64,000 nt of DNA from Neonectria sp. B-13 (Eukaryota; Ascomycota; Sordariomycetes; Hypocreales; Nectriaceae): the NCBI GenBank assembly GCA_002682825.1, contig NOKP01000013.1, positions 1,386,800 through 1,450,799 of the forward strand, written 5' to 3'. Under the pieces are notes generated by a model that worked only from the letters and a program-made list of their open reading frames with translations, was not told where the DNA came from and ran no database searches. A program made the translations under genes and the position numbers. Shown in pieces: positions 1-10,856 of the stretch. Each line of letters starts with the position of its first letter. Position 1 is the first letter of the stretch.

Positions 1-632
1 CGTACGGCTCGGATGAACCTGAGCGAAGACACCACCAAAGACGCTGCACGGGTCACTTGGTTGTTGCGGGCGGGCGTTGGATCATCTTCCAGGAGGAAGA
101 ACGGATTCAAGTTGAGAACCACAGGGTTGTCGAAGTTGAGGTACGAATCATACCCTATCGAGCGTTAGAGAACGAGTCAAGAAACGGAGCAATGTGGGTA
201 GTGCATACAAAACTGCTCAATGTAGCTGGTCTTTCCCTGAGCATATTGCTTCAACTTTTCCTGCAGCTCAGGCCCCACAGTCTTTAGAAACTCATCCACC
301 GCGTACTGGGTCTCTGCGTATTCTCGGGGTGATTGAAGGGGGCGAAGAGAGTCGAGGTATCGGCTGCAAGTGAGGGCTAAGTCGGGGATGGGAAGTTTGG
401 GTAGTTTGTCCTGGCCGGAAAATGTGATGCCGCCCTCCTTCTTGGATTCGGCCATTGGGTATCTCGTGTAGTCGCCGTTGAGCTTGGGTGGAGAGTCCCG
501 TCTTTGGGGCAGTTCAGGAATATCTGGAAGGGAACGAGGGATGGCTGAGGTGATGGGAGCGGATATGGGAGTTGGTTCGGCAAGTCTTTCCCCTAGAGGC
601 TGGGGGAGAGCAAAGGTGCGAACTTGAGTCAT
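1..632 (-). CDS. CAT2: Carnitine O-acetyltransferase, N-terminal part (cut by window edge)
   Basis: Carnitine acetyltransferases move acetyl groups between CoA and carnitine so that acetyl units can leave peroxisomes and enter mitochondria. Exon 1 is 209-632 and exon 2 is 1-154, running off the left edge; the intron 155-208 has a GTATGC donor, a CTAAC branch and a TAG acceptor. Joining gives the family signature IEQFWYDSYLNFDNPVVLNL, after the typical LPKLPIPDLALTC and LQSPREYAETQYAVDEF blocks of the choline/carnitine acyltransferase fold. The catalytic His lies beyond the window. The first ATG is at 632, and the roughly 50 residues before the conserved start are proline-rich. An upstream in-frame TAA follows closely, but CTAACAG directly before the ATG could also be a splice acceptor, so a spliced mitochondrial leader cannot be excluded. 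Family assignment is firm; the start is moderately sure. Confidence 0.9.
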
Positions 633-3600
633 TCTGTTAGTTTAGGTGAACCGTGAATATGGTCGCCGTTATGCGTAGAGAGGCGAGACGCTGGTGCTAA
701 CGTTGAGGCCGCGGAGAGCGGTTCGGTAAAAGTAGTGACAATCTTGCAGAAAATCGGCTGACATTACACTGAATGCAGTCTGTGATATGAAGGGGCAAAG
801 ATTGATTATCGACGGAGATTGGGGTAGAGGAGAGGAAAGGAAAGGGAAGGGGATATGGGATCGATATAAAGCAAAGCATTGTGACCTCGCTGACTTAGAC
901 AAGAGTCAAGTGGACCCTCCACACGCCCTCCACACGCCCTCCGCACCGGCCGGGGGGTAGCCGAACGCCAGGGAAAGGCCCTTGGGATGTGGGAGGGAAG
1001 CCAGGTTGGCAGGAGGGTAGGAAGCGAAACTCCTCCGCAGGCCCGACAACAATGGTGGATGGGGTGGCAATTTGCACACTGCCGAACATGGGCGCAGGGG
1101 CTATCTTGGGAAACACAACCAGGCACAACGACTTACCGAGAACGGAACTAGAGGGCCCATCTACCGTAGACAGCGAGAATTCCCCGAATCAAAGCGGCAA
1201 GGAGCTTGGGGATGCCGATACACCGGAGGACTGGACAAAACGTTTTGGAGGTGATGACCAGGGGAGGGCGTGAGAGCAACACGAGGTTCCGGTAATGACT
1301 TTACAGTGCCTGTGTCCGTACCCCGAGGACAAATGGCTCACATGCAAAAAGGAACAGAGTACCTGAATAGGAAACAGGAACAGCACCGGCAGGTTTGTTC
1401 GGGTGTGGGGGCCCCGTCACGGTTGACTTCCGAATGAGAGGCTTGGGAGCACAAGGACCGGCGAAGTTGGATCTTCGGACGACAGGATGTCGAAGAAACG
1501 GTGCCAGAGCCAATGCCGTGGCGGCGAAGAAAGCAGACACGCCGAGAACTGGGCTAGGCCTGGGCCAGGGGTGCGGGCTAGAGGCGCTCCACTTGGGGGC
1601 TCTGGGGGATGTTGGAGATGAATAGACGGCGTGGGACTGGCTGGTTGCGCGTTGTGCAGCTTCTGATGACGGAGGAGGGGAGGAGTGGCCGTCTCATCTG
1701 GCGTAACCCCACGATGCGATATGCGATGAGGGGGAAGGAGATGCGTCAGGCAACGTCCGCGTCCGCGTTAGGGATCCAGGTTCCAATCAAAGCGACAGGC
1801 TGTGTGCAATTCTCCCATGAAGACACGAATGAGTCCGGGCAGTTGATCACCTGGGCGCACGTCGCGTCGTTGCAAAAGATATATCACAGCACGGTTGTTG
1901 AGTGCCGCGGCCAGTTCGTCTGGTGCTTCTGTCTTTCATGTGCCATAGTGTGCACGCGGATGTTTTCCATGGCTGACTGTTGCTGCAAGGCTGCTTGCGG
2001 CTAGGTGGGTTGGTACTTGGTAGGCCGCCACGAGTCCACGACGCCGGCTTGGAGAGGCACCCGTCATCACGGGTCCCACCTCACGCTGGTAGCTAGAACT
2101 GGGATTGAAACTTGATGCTGACCCATCACAAAATTTCGATTAGTATCCAGGTTGCCAGGCATCACTGACCATCGAGATGGTGTGGTGGTGCCCAGTTCGC
2201 TTAACGCACTTGCGCGCTGCTCATAGTCCGGCCTCGCCGAAGCAACTCTATGTATGGATCTAATTGTTAAAGCGTGGAGTCCAGCTCTAATCGAAAAAGC
2301 TTGTGTCTTGCCGTTTGAACATGGCGACGATGCCGGCGTCCTCCGAGGGGAGTGTTCTGCACATGGGGAGTGTGGCGAAGGCACGGTGGAAGGAAGCTCA
2401 GGAGTATTCCCGAGGACCAACGGAGCCGTCAAAGTCTGAAGAGAAGAGGATCCTCCGGTTGCGAAGTCTGCGGTTGCGAAGCCTGAGAACGCCATTGGGT
2501 GCGCACAGTCGAATCTCGTCTCGGTTCGGCCCAAAGGACGCCAGTGAGGCGAGGCCTCGCCCGTTCCTCTCGGACCCGTTCCCTTCGGACGCTTTCCTTG
2601 GGACCTTGACTGCCACACGGCACGAAGCACACCCATTTCGTCATTGCCCGCCCGGGAACGTGGTTGGCTCCCGCGGTGGAGTGTGGTGGAGTTGTGCCCA
2701 GTGTGGCCGGCTGCGTCAATGACTGGGTGGCGGATTGTGCCTTTTCGCGGGATGAACGATATTGGTACAGGATTCTCTGGGAATGTTGCATCTTGGAGGG
2801 GTGCTCCTCATGGCAATTGGGGGAAGACATGGGGATCCCGCGGGGTAACCTTGTCATATCATCCTGCCACTTGCGCCTGCCCCCCGTGGCTTTGTCTCTT
2901 GCCGTAATATCAGACTTGGATAGTCTCCATACACAAATCTTCAATGTGCCTTTCTCGACAAACCGTCCTACCGATAGCATGCCTACGACCACAGCGTCAA
3001 TAGTGACAATCATCCCCGGATTGACTGGCCTTGACATGCACGAGCTATGGGCCATTCCTAGTTCCGTCTTTGACTTCGCTTCCCCCAACCAACCTCTGCC
3101 TGCACGTGATCCCGCGTTAGGAGGTGTTGTCACACCATCCGGCACCCTGCCTGGCTTCGACCCACTGCAAGGTCCGGATGTCCGGTAGCGGACGGGCCTT
3201 CGGCTGCAGCCTCCGAATTCCACCCTCCGGCCCGGCGTCTCGAGATTTTCTTCTTCTCTCATCCGACCCCGGAGGTGTTGGATGCGTGCCTGCAGATCTT
3301 TCCATTGCTTAGGCGCATCCCACTATATTCCCCTGAAAGGCTGAGGTGTTGAGATGTGAGATTATTTGGCAAGCTGGCTTGTCGAGTATCAATCTTATCG
3401 ATCTTTGCAATTCTCCAAGCAATCTATCACGCATTCTCACAGGCAAACGACTCAATCTCGTTCACCTATCGGTGGCTCTCAAAGAAGCCACCAGATACCG
3501 GCGCTCGACCACATACCTAGTACACACCTGGCTGACATGGAGACCGGGGCAATTACAAGGCCTTGCAAGTTGACGCGGCAGCTGAGGCTCCCTTCAGGCC

Positions 3601-4324
3601 TCCAGAATCCTTCCTGCGAACAAAGTCGTGGCTGCCTGCTTACAACAGGGACCCCAGTTGAGACACGTGTTCTTAGTCTTCGCGGTTTCCACGCCAAACA
3701 GCTAGGAAGTGAAAGTGAAGTGGTAACAAAACGTCCTGTAGAGTGGGAGGCCGCTCCAAGTTGGCAACGCCCTAATTTATGCCCTGACGACTGTAGAGGC
3801 AGTGATCTCTTGGGTTGATCATCGAAAAGATGCCTCAGCCAGGTACTCTTTCGAGGAGCTGTCAAACTGGAGCTAGTCTGTTTGTGGCTTACCTTTCGAA
3901 GTCAGCCTGGCGCTTTGCCGATTTAGGCAACGCATTCGAGCTTAACTACTTGAACTGGTCGTGTTCAGGGGCACAGCCTTCGTCTGATCATATCTGGAAT
4001 AATAACTGGCGACTTGCCCCTGTTATGAATGTGATTCATGATTGGGGAATCGTGTCCTCTTGCTTCCTACAATGGGAAAACCATTCGAGGTTATCTATTT
4101 ATCATCGCTTCAGCACCCAGGCTCTGCAGATGAATATGTCTAACATCACCAATATCTGGAAGGAGTTTGGGGCTTGCAGATTTCCCATGTTGCATTGCGT
4201 ATTTCATAGCAGGACCCCGAGGATAAAAATCTCCTTTGATTCCTCTCCAATTCACCATTCCTGCCTTTGAAGCTCGCGGTCCCATTCAACCTACGAGCAT
4301 TCGTGATATATCAACTCATCCATC
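633..4324. other. Intergenic region between CAT and the MFS transporter
   Basis: This 3.7 kb stretch is shared upstream DNA of two divergent genes. Open frames here (for example 1609-2004 +, 2429-3262 -, 2664-3188 +, 3815-4270 +) have no recognisable domains, no coherent splice structure and no clear codon bias, and I do not call them genes. A direct repeat lies at 915-947. One CCGAGG hexamer at 1323-1328 matches the core site described for the fatty-acid regulators FarA/FarB, which would suit a carnitine acetyltransferase, but a single hexamer is weak evidence. Confidence 0.6.
915..947. repeat. Short tandem repeat, 11-bp unit, about 3 copies
   Basis: Two exact copies of ccctccacacg followed by a diverged third copy. 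It sits about 280 bp upstream of the CAT start, so it may be promoter sequence or simple slippage. Confidence 0.8.
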
Positions 4325-6554
4325 ATGATCATCACCTATCTCTGGCGGCGGTGGAAGGCCACTTCCCCAGAATCGACAACAGGGGAACCAGCAACAGGGG
4401 AACCGACGACACAACCAATTAAAACTCCAAAGCAGGTGACGTGTTCGCATCGCGAAGTACTTTCAGATTCGCCTTGCCTTGACTGCAAAGCTGCAAAGAA
4501 GGTAGCAACGAAATACCGATGGAGAATTGTTCTTTGCTTGGCATGGCCATTTGCCCTCCAGTCTCTCGACTCGACAATGTGCGGCTTCCTATCTGTTTTT
4601 AATGACTTATCCACTGACATACTTACCTCGACAGCATCGCAACCGCATTGCCGTGGATCGCTGGAGATTTCGGAGAGGTTTCGCAGCTGAACTGGATCGT
4701 CTCTGCCTTTAACCTTACCTCGGCCGCCTTCATTCCATTCTGGTCGCAGATGGCAGACGTGTTTGGAAGGAACGCGTCCCTCAATGCTTCCATCATCTTC
4801 ATGATCATCGGCAGTGCTCTCTGTACTGGCGCCCCGACCAGCACGTTCCCGGTCCTCCTGCTAGGCCGTGGCTTCCAAGGTATTGCGGCAGCAGGAATCA
4901 ATGTTGTCATTCGCACTATTCTTGCCGACAAGGTCTCGCTTCAAGAAAACGCGAAGAACTGGGCCATCTTCTCACTCGTAGGCGGCGCATCGTACGCTCT
5001 CGGCCCCGTCATTGGTGGTGCGTATTTCCTTCACATGGTGAGCTCGTAGAATCTAGTATACTGACGAACAATCCCAGGCTACCTCACCAGCGCAGATTGG
5101 AGGTGGTGTTTTGCGATCAACCTCCCTGTTGCCGTAGTGGCATTAGTTGTCATCTTCTTCTTTCTCAGAAAGGAGTTGCTTGGCCCTCAACCCATCCCCG
5201 AGCTTGAAGAAACAGCTGAAACCGGACGAAGGACAAAATTTGCCGCGAGACTCAAGACTGTTGATGTTGGCGGCCAGCTCATGTTCATTCTTGGGTTTGG
5301 CCTCATCATTCTATCGCTAACGTGGGGTGGTGCAACCTACCCGTGGGCGTCTGCTGCCGTAATTGTCCCTCTCGTCATCGGCTGTATGCTCTCAGCTGGT
5401 TTCCTCTACTGGGAGTTTCTCCTTGCCCCTGGAAATCCCCTGGCAAAGAGAATGCCCTGGCAAAGGGCTATGCTTCCATGGGTTTTGCTCTCCAACAGAG
5501 ATATCGGTTTGCTGTTCTATTGCGAGTGTGCCACTGGTGTGGGCATGTACGCTGTGGGTCTCGAAAAGCGACGCCTTGCTTTCAACGTGCTGACTGAGAT
5601 GGGCTAGGTTCTCTACTTCTGTAACATCTACTTCATTGCTGTCAGGGTATGTATGGCCACAGCTACCTGTTTGTCTCTGATCTAACACGGGATAGGGCTA
5701 TGACTCCGATAAGGCTGGTGTTCAGCTTTTGTATTTTCTTCCTGGGCTCTCAGCTGGCGTCTTTATATGCTCATTCATGTGCAATAAATGGCCTCGCATG
5801 ACGTTTCCGTCTGTGATGCTGGGAACTGTCACCGAAGCAATCGGTATTGGTCTCCTGGGTTGGGCCATCTACGCCGAGCGTCTCGGGGCCATCTACGGAA
5901 TGATGGCGTTGGTCGGATGTGGCACCGGCCTGCGATTCATGGCCTCGCCGCTGCACGGCATTGGCCTATTTAAGAATCTCCGAGCCTCGGTCATTGGGCT
6001 GATGGCGGTCGCTGTTCCCTTCGGTGGCACCATCGGATTGACCATTATGTCAACAGTCTTCAACAACACGTCTGGCCTCGACTCGAACGATAGCGACTTC
6101 TCCCAGATTCAATCACAGCCCAAGGATATTCGGGACCAAGCTATTCACGATGCAAAGGTAGACATAGCCACAGACGTTGAGTACGATATATCGCTGACCG
6201 TGCTTCCAGATGGGTGTCGTCTGGGCATTCGTTTCTATCACGCCTCTTGTCGTAATGGTTTGCTTGTCCACTCCCAGTAGATGCATCGTGTACTGACATT
6301 TCTCTTAGGCTGTTGTATGTGCCTCGTGTCTGGGCAACGTGAAGTTCAACCAGGGCCCCATGGGGGAGGACGGGAACTTGACCGACATGATAATAAAAGG
6401 TAGTTACCTGCTGAGCCTGGTGAAGAGAGAAAAGAGGCAGGACGAGGAAGACAAGGGGAGTCGACTGGAGAGCTCTCATGGCCAAGGGTGGTCGGAAAAC
6501 ATCACTATAAAGGAGGCTGCCCAACGAAGCCAGGTAATCGATAAGGATAGTTAA
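4325..6554 (+). CDS. MFS drug:H+ antiporter (DHA2-like, 14 TM)
   Basis: Seven exons: 4325-4578, 4635-5017, 5078-5553, 5608-5646, 5696-6157, 6210-6257, 6309-6554. They join to an open 635-residue protein, the usual length for 14-TM fungal efflux carriers. Residues 1-65 are a hydrophilic cytosolic tail. TM1 carries LDSTIIATALP, the DHA2 hallmark. Motif A is degenerate (SQMADVFGRN), and the antiporter motif C appears as ALGPVIGG. A hydrophilic loop with RRTKFAARLKTVDVGG precedes TM7, and the C-terminus is charged. It probably exports small organic compounds across the plasma membrane by proton exchange; the substrate is unknown. No biosynthetic genes or Zn-cluster regulator flank it. Several introns have unusual donors (GTGCGG, GTGCGT, GTGGGT, GTAGAC, GTTTGC), and two exons are only 39 and 48 nt. 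The exon joins were chosen because they restore conserved family sequence and phase. Confidence 0.88.
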
Positions 6555-7153
6555 GGTTTAGCAGAGCGAGATATCAGCTCACGATCAAGTCGAAGGGAAG
6601 AGACGGATAGCTAGCATCTGTACAGTGTGTGCTCGGGTAGAGATGGTTCTTTCGCGTTATGACTATACTGGTTGGTTCCTGGTCTGGGGTTAATACATCC
6701 CACCTTGTCATCGTGAACTGGACCCCAACATGTGTTATCGCCGTCTGTTCCGAAAGAGCCCAATTCCGGGCGAATGCCGAGATCGGCGATCCTGGGAAGT
6801 ATACATTCTGAGATGGCGGCTCATCTGTGAGAGCAATTGCCATACTTTACCCATTATCTGGCTATGTGAACCCTGTGTTCGGTCCATCACATGTGGCGAT
6901 AGCAGCCCGAATTGTAGTAGAATTATGCCGTGTCCCTTGGCTGAGGTGACAGCAGCTTGACTCACCAGCGTGATAATCGCCTGACTGCTACCCGGCACTT
7001 CGCTCTACCTCTGGACATGGATGCGTCTTATTTTATCTCGCCCTTGACAGACGTATCACATTTCAACAACCACCCCAGCTTCACGTATACCTACCTTCTT
7101 ATATGTTTTTTTTGGGGGCGCAATTGGATCGCCCTTTTTAATGAGCCGTGAGC
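6555..7153. other. Intergenic, MFS 3' end to 2EXR gene
   Basis: Contains the MFS 3' flank and the 2EXR promoter, with a T8 run followed by G5 at about 7108. I see no gene. Confidence 0.6.
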
Positions 7154-7966
7154 ATGAGTGCAATCGAAGAGCAAAGCCCGAACCCGCGGTTCTGGCTCGA
7201 GTTCCGCACGTTTGACGATGGGTTCTCGTCGCCGGCGGCCGGAACGACGGTGACGCCTACGCTCACCGCATTTCCGCAGTTCGCGATGCTGCCCCCCGAG
7301 CTACGCCTGAGAATCTGGTCCTGCCTGATCCAGCCGCGCATCGTCATCGCATGCTGCCTCCAGTGCGACGAGCGGCTTCCCCAGCGGCGTCAGGAACTCG
7401 ACTCGCGGACGCATTGCGATGCCGCCCCCGTGCTGCTGCATGTCAACCGCGAGTCGCGGTACCTGGCGCTGCAGCACTACGAGCTGTCGTTTAGCTGGCG
7501 CATCTCGAAGCTGCTGTCGGATACGCCCGTGTCGCGGCCGGCGCGCGTGTGGTTCAACTTTGCGCTGGACACCATTTACCTGAGGGGGGAGCTGGAGGCG
7601 TACGACTCGTACGGATTCAACTCACCGATGGTGTACTTTATGCGGCGCGAGGACACGCGGCGGGTGCGGCACGTCGCGTGCGCCTTCGGGGAGCTGGGCT
7701 ATCCGCAGCAGGAGAGTGACCAGATCTTCGGATGCTTGTGGCACGTCGTTGATGGGTTTGCGTCGGTGGAGAGGCTGCTGATGACGGTGGACGACGGGGA
7801 CGAGGAGAATGTGCGGGGGAGCAAGCTGCTGAGCCCGGACAACGTGATGCAGAAGATATGGAGCGGATGGTTGGGCGAACCGACGGCGACGAGCTCCAGG
7901 ATGGCGGACAAGCAGATGGTGTTGGTCAGGGAGGATGAACTGGCTGGCTTCGTGGCGAGCCATTGA
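7154..7966 (+). CDS. 2EXR domain protein (F-box-like fungal family)
   Basis: A single-exon 270-residue protein. Near residue 40 is the 2EXR hallmark FPQFAMLPPELRLRIW, followed by PRIV and then HVNRESRYLAL at about 98-108 and WFNFALDTIYL. These are the usual conserved blocks of this family, which is greatly expanded in filamentous fungi and mostly uncharacterised; the N-terminal LPPELRLRIW resembles an F-box start. Function is unknown; involvement in protein turnover is only a guess from the F-box likeness. The first real ATG is 7154; the upstream GTG at 7148 is not a credible start. The gene is markedly GC-rich, and no paralogue lies nearby. Confidence 0.8.
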   Translation: MSAIEEQSPNPRFWLEFRTFDDGFSSPAAGTTVTPTLTAFPQFAMLPPELRLRIWSCLIQPRIVIACCLQCDERLPQRRQELDSRTHCDAAPVLLHVNRESRYLALQHYELSFSWRISKLLSDTPVSRPARVWFNFALDTIYLRGELEAYDSYGFNSPMVYFMRREDTRRVRHVACAFGELGYPQQESDQIFGCLWHVVDGFASVERLLMTVDDGDEENVRGSKLLSPDNVMQKIWSGWLGEPTATSSRMADKQMVLVREDELAGFVASH

Positions 7967-8528
7967 GGCGCGAGGGAGAGCGACGGCGGCGTTCATTGTT
8001 CTTGTTTTATTATTATAGCATGCTGGGATTTCGGGGCTCTGGAAGCCCGTTGGAGATGTTGGATTGTGTATACAGGCGGGTATCTTGTTTCTTGGTGATA
8101 TGATGGGCTTTCTCGTTTCTACGATGACGGAGTAGTTTGGGCAGATTCTCGAACATGGCTTTGGGCCATGGCCCGTCCTTGGCAACCATGTTGCATCTGG
8201 GAGCGGCACTGTGCAATACCTACGTCGGCGACATGGGCGATTGCGGTCGGTATAGAGAGAGAGTGGATGCATTCGATGATATGTAGTCTACGTTGGGCAG
8301 CGAGGAGGCCGGGAATGAATGAATGAATGCTTCTCGCCTAAAATGTAGATGCGAACCACGTATTCGTGCGGCTGGGCACCTGTGATTTCGATGGCGACGA
8401 GTGATGTCTCGGCAGTCTCAGCCATCAACTAGCTAGCTGTCTCTGCCACTCTGGCCCTCTCTGACATGTCGCTTTCGCAATGGCTGAGATGTCGAGGCTT
8501 ACGGTCGTGGCCCGCGGGCGTGAGGCGA

Positions 8529-8557
8529 GTGGTGAAGTGTGGTGAAGTGTGGTGAAG
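8529..8557. repeat. Tandem repeat, gtggtgaagt x ~2.9
   Basis: Three head-to-tail copies of a 10-bp unit, the last one missing a base, in intergenic DNA with no obvious function. Confidence 0.85.
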
Positions 8558-10476
8558 CTGTAACGTATGCATCTGCTTGCTGGCTGCAACCGGCCGACGC
8601 GCCTAGGGAGCAAGGCGGATGCATCGTCGATTCATCATTGTGGGCCGCCCTCCAGTTTCCACCTGTGCAGCACAGGACAGGATTGATGAGGCTGTATTGG
8701 ACATGCACGCTGGACGGTCTGCACTTATCGTACCTCATACGTAGGTCGAACCGGACTTCATGGACGGCGATGGAGACCTTACCATGTCTAACCCCACTTA
8801 GGATCCTACTACAGAATTCCACCCGCGGAGGAATGTCCCTGGCTGGCAGCCCTCGCCTTGATTTGCTGGGCTCACTCATGCTGATGGCTGGTTGGGCTGC
8901 CTGAAAGCCAGGACGTTTTCTTGGATATTGCTGACCGCACAGTGGGTGGCGGACAGCTCCATTCCGCCTGGTGCAGCAGCTCAGCAGCAGGGATCCCAAC
9001 TGTGACGGAGAGATTTCGTCAAGCCGCGACTCAGTTTACGTTTGTTGTACGCAATGTAGCAAGCAGCATGAGTGAATTGGCGCCGGATCGGGGGTGCAAC
9101 CTGCAAGGCATGTCCTCAACAACCAGCACAGGTGCTTTCAACGCCCCAATGGCATGTCGCCGATATTGTATCTACGTCTGTTGCTGTCCGGAGAGATTCA
9201 TCTGGTTCAGGTTGGCTACCTCGTCACTCCATTGGGCAGCGAAGAAGCAGAAGCTCGCCGAAAAGTTCCATCCAGGTTGCCACGCCACTAGACTGACCCC
9301 AGTGGCAACCCCTCCAACCCTCTCCACCCCACTCCCTCCCCAGGCGGCACCCACCGAACGGAGCGCAGTGGAAGCCCCGCGAAGGACCTGAACGTGGGTT
9401 TCTGACAGGTACGTAACTGGCTGGTTGGTCATGGAAGTTCATGGCATCTAGGCTCCCAGGCAGGCAGGCATCCTTTTCCGGCGAGGCCAGGAGAAGGCAA
9501 CCGAAGACCCACGAGATCTTCCATGCTTCGTTGGTAGGAAGCAGGCAAAGAGAGATAGAGAGAGAGACAGAGAAAAAGAGGCTAGAGGAGGGAGGGAACT
9601 GGCGTAAACGTAAACCAGGGGCAGTGCAAATATTGCACTGCAGCGGCAGCGTAGCGCATCGAAGCGCATACCATTCCGACCTCAGGAATCAGGAGTGCAT
9701 GCATACAGGCGCCCCAGTGTGTGCTACGCGGCTGTGAATCTCAGGGCTGGGGTGAGGTTGAATAACCCAAAAGTAGAATCATGATTACCTCAAGGTAGGT
9801 TTGCTAGCCCCCCTCCCCGATACCTTCTTGCGCCTTGCCGATTGATCCATGACTTGTTATCCGGAACTGAGCAATTGATCCATGGTTGCTCCCCTTTCGT
9901 CGCTTGCCCCGTTGCTACGTAGTAGGATGCAGATAATCATGACGCCCCAAATCGCAACAACGGGGTTGGGTCGGGCCAGAGCAGAGTCAGGGAGTCAGGG
10001 AGTGGAGGGGAGCATTGTACCAAACAACAACCCAAGAGTCCAACGAGCGAAGGAGGGGCAGCAAAGGCATGGAACACACCCAGGGAGGAGAGCGAGCTGC
10101 TACTAGCCTGCGAGAGGTGGGTTGGTGGGGCACGGTACTAGATACAAGCTTGACAAGAGGCATCGCCAGGCTGTTCAGGCTGTCCAAGCCATTCATAGGG
10201 CTATCTAGGCGGCCGCACTGCAAACTCGCTCTGTGCAAGCCGTGCAAGACTGCAGGCTGCGATGCGACCGCTGTGTGTCCGAGCGTCAAGCCAGGTACCT
10301 GGGACCTCTGGGTTCTGCGGTTCCACCCCGCCGCCGGCTGCCCCGCGATGGAATTTTTCACTGGGGATGACATCAACGAGCGCCAGAGAGCACCGGAGCC
10401 TGCGAGAACCAGAGCGACAAACAGCGAGCAAACGGAGCTCGCGGGCAATCAAGAAACGAGGGGGCCACTTTTTATC

Positions 10477-10486
10477 ATTCGGGAAG
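10477..10486. promoter_or_regulatory. Candidate heat-shock element, inverted pair
   Basis: TTCGGGAA is a perfect TTC-nn-GAA inverted pair, about 370 bp upstream of the hsp70 ATG. Two units alone bind HSF weakly, so it would be an auxiliary site. Confidence 0.4.
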
Positions 10487-10660
10487 CAGCCAGAAGCCAC
10501 CGCAAGCAAACAAACGCCCGAGTGCCTGTTTTTCCTCCCTAGTTGCTGGTTGCTGGGGCATTCTAGTGGCCCACTGGCTCTTCCAGGTGCTCACAGCTGC
10601 TTCGGTGCCCTGCTAGAGGGTTCCCGGGCCCCTGCACAGAAGCTGGTGTGGGCACCTTTG

Positions 10661-10683
10661 GAACAGCGCAGAACCGCATCGAA
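10661..10683 (+). promoter_or_regulatory. Step-type heat-shock element of hsp70
   Basis: Three GAA triplets start exactly 10 bp apart (10661, 10671, 10681), the layout nGAAn-(5)-nGAAn-(5)-nGAAn known in yeast as a step-type HSE. It lies 15 bp upstream of a TATA-like sequence and about 175 bp upstream of the Hsp70 start codon. The position fits HSF control of the gene. Confidence 0.6.
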
Positions 10684-10697
10684 ACCTGACACCCGCC

Positions 10698-10705
10698 TTT
10701 ATTTA
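10698..10705 (+). promoter_or_regulatory. TATA-like box of hsp70
   Basis: TTTATTTA lies 152 bp upstream of the ATG, directly after the step-type HSE. It is followed by a CT-rich leader that contains no ATG before the Hsp70 start. Confidence 0.45.
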
Positions 10706-10856
10706 GTCCTTTCGCAACCACTGCACCGCAACTTCTCTCCTTCCATATCATCACTCACTCAATACCCAAAGAGTCTTCATACACCTCTCATAGATTTGAA
10801 GCACCTATTGCGTTTTTCCCTACTTTTCCCCAGAATCTCTCTTCACAACACTCAAA

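Larger units (their letters stand above)
7967..10856. other. Long intergenic region upstream of hsp70
   Basis: About 2.9 kb without a supportable gene. It holds the 2EXR 3' flank, a 10-bp tandem repeat at 8529-8557, a purine-rich GAGA-type tract at about 9548-9592 and, at its right end, the hsp70 promoter with heat-shock elements. Open frames such as 8499-8999 (-) and 10262-10969 (+) look like chance or overlap the promoter. Confidence 0.6.

Noticed and set aside
2429..3262. 277-codon open frame on the minus strand
   Set aside because: No domain, arginine/proline-rich random composition, and overlap with open frames on the other strand; no splice structure supports it.
7148..7153. GTG as start of the 2EXR protein
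   Set aside because: Nuclear fungal genes start at ATG; the in-frame ATG at 7154 is two codons further on.
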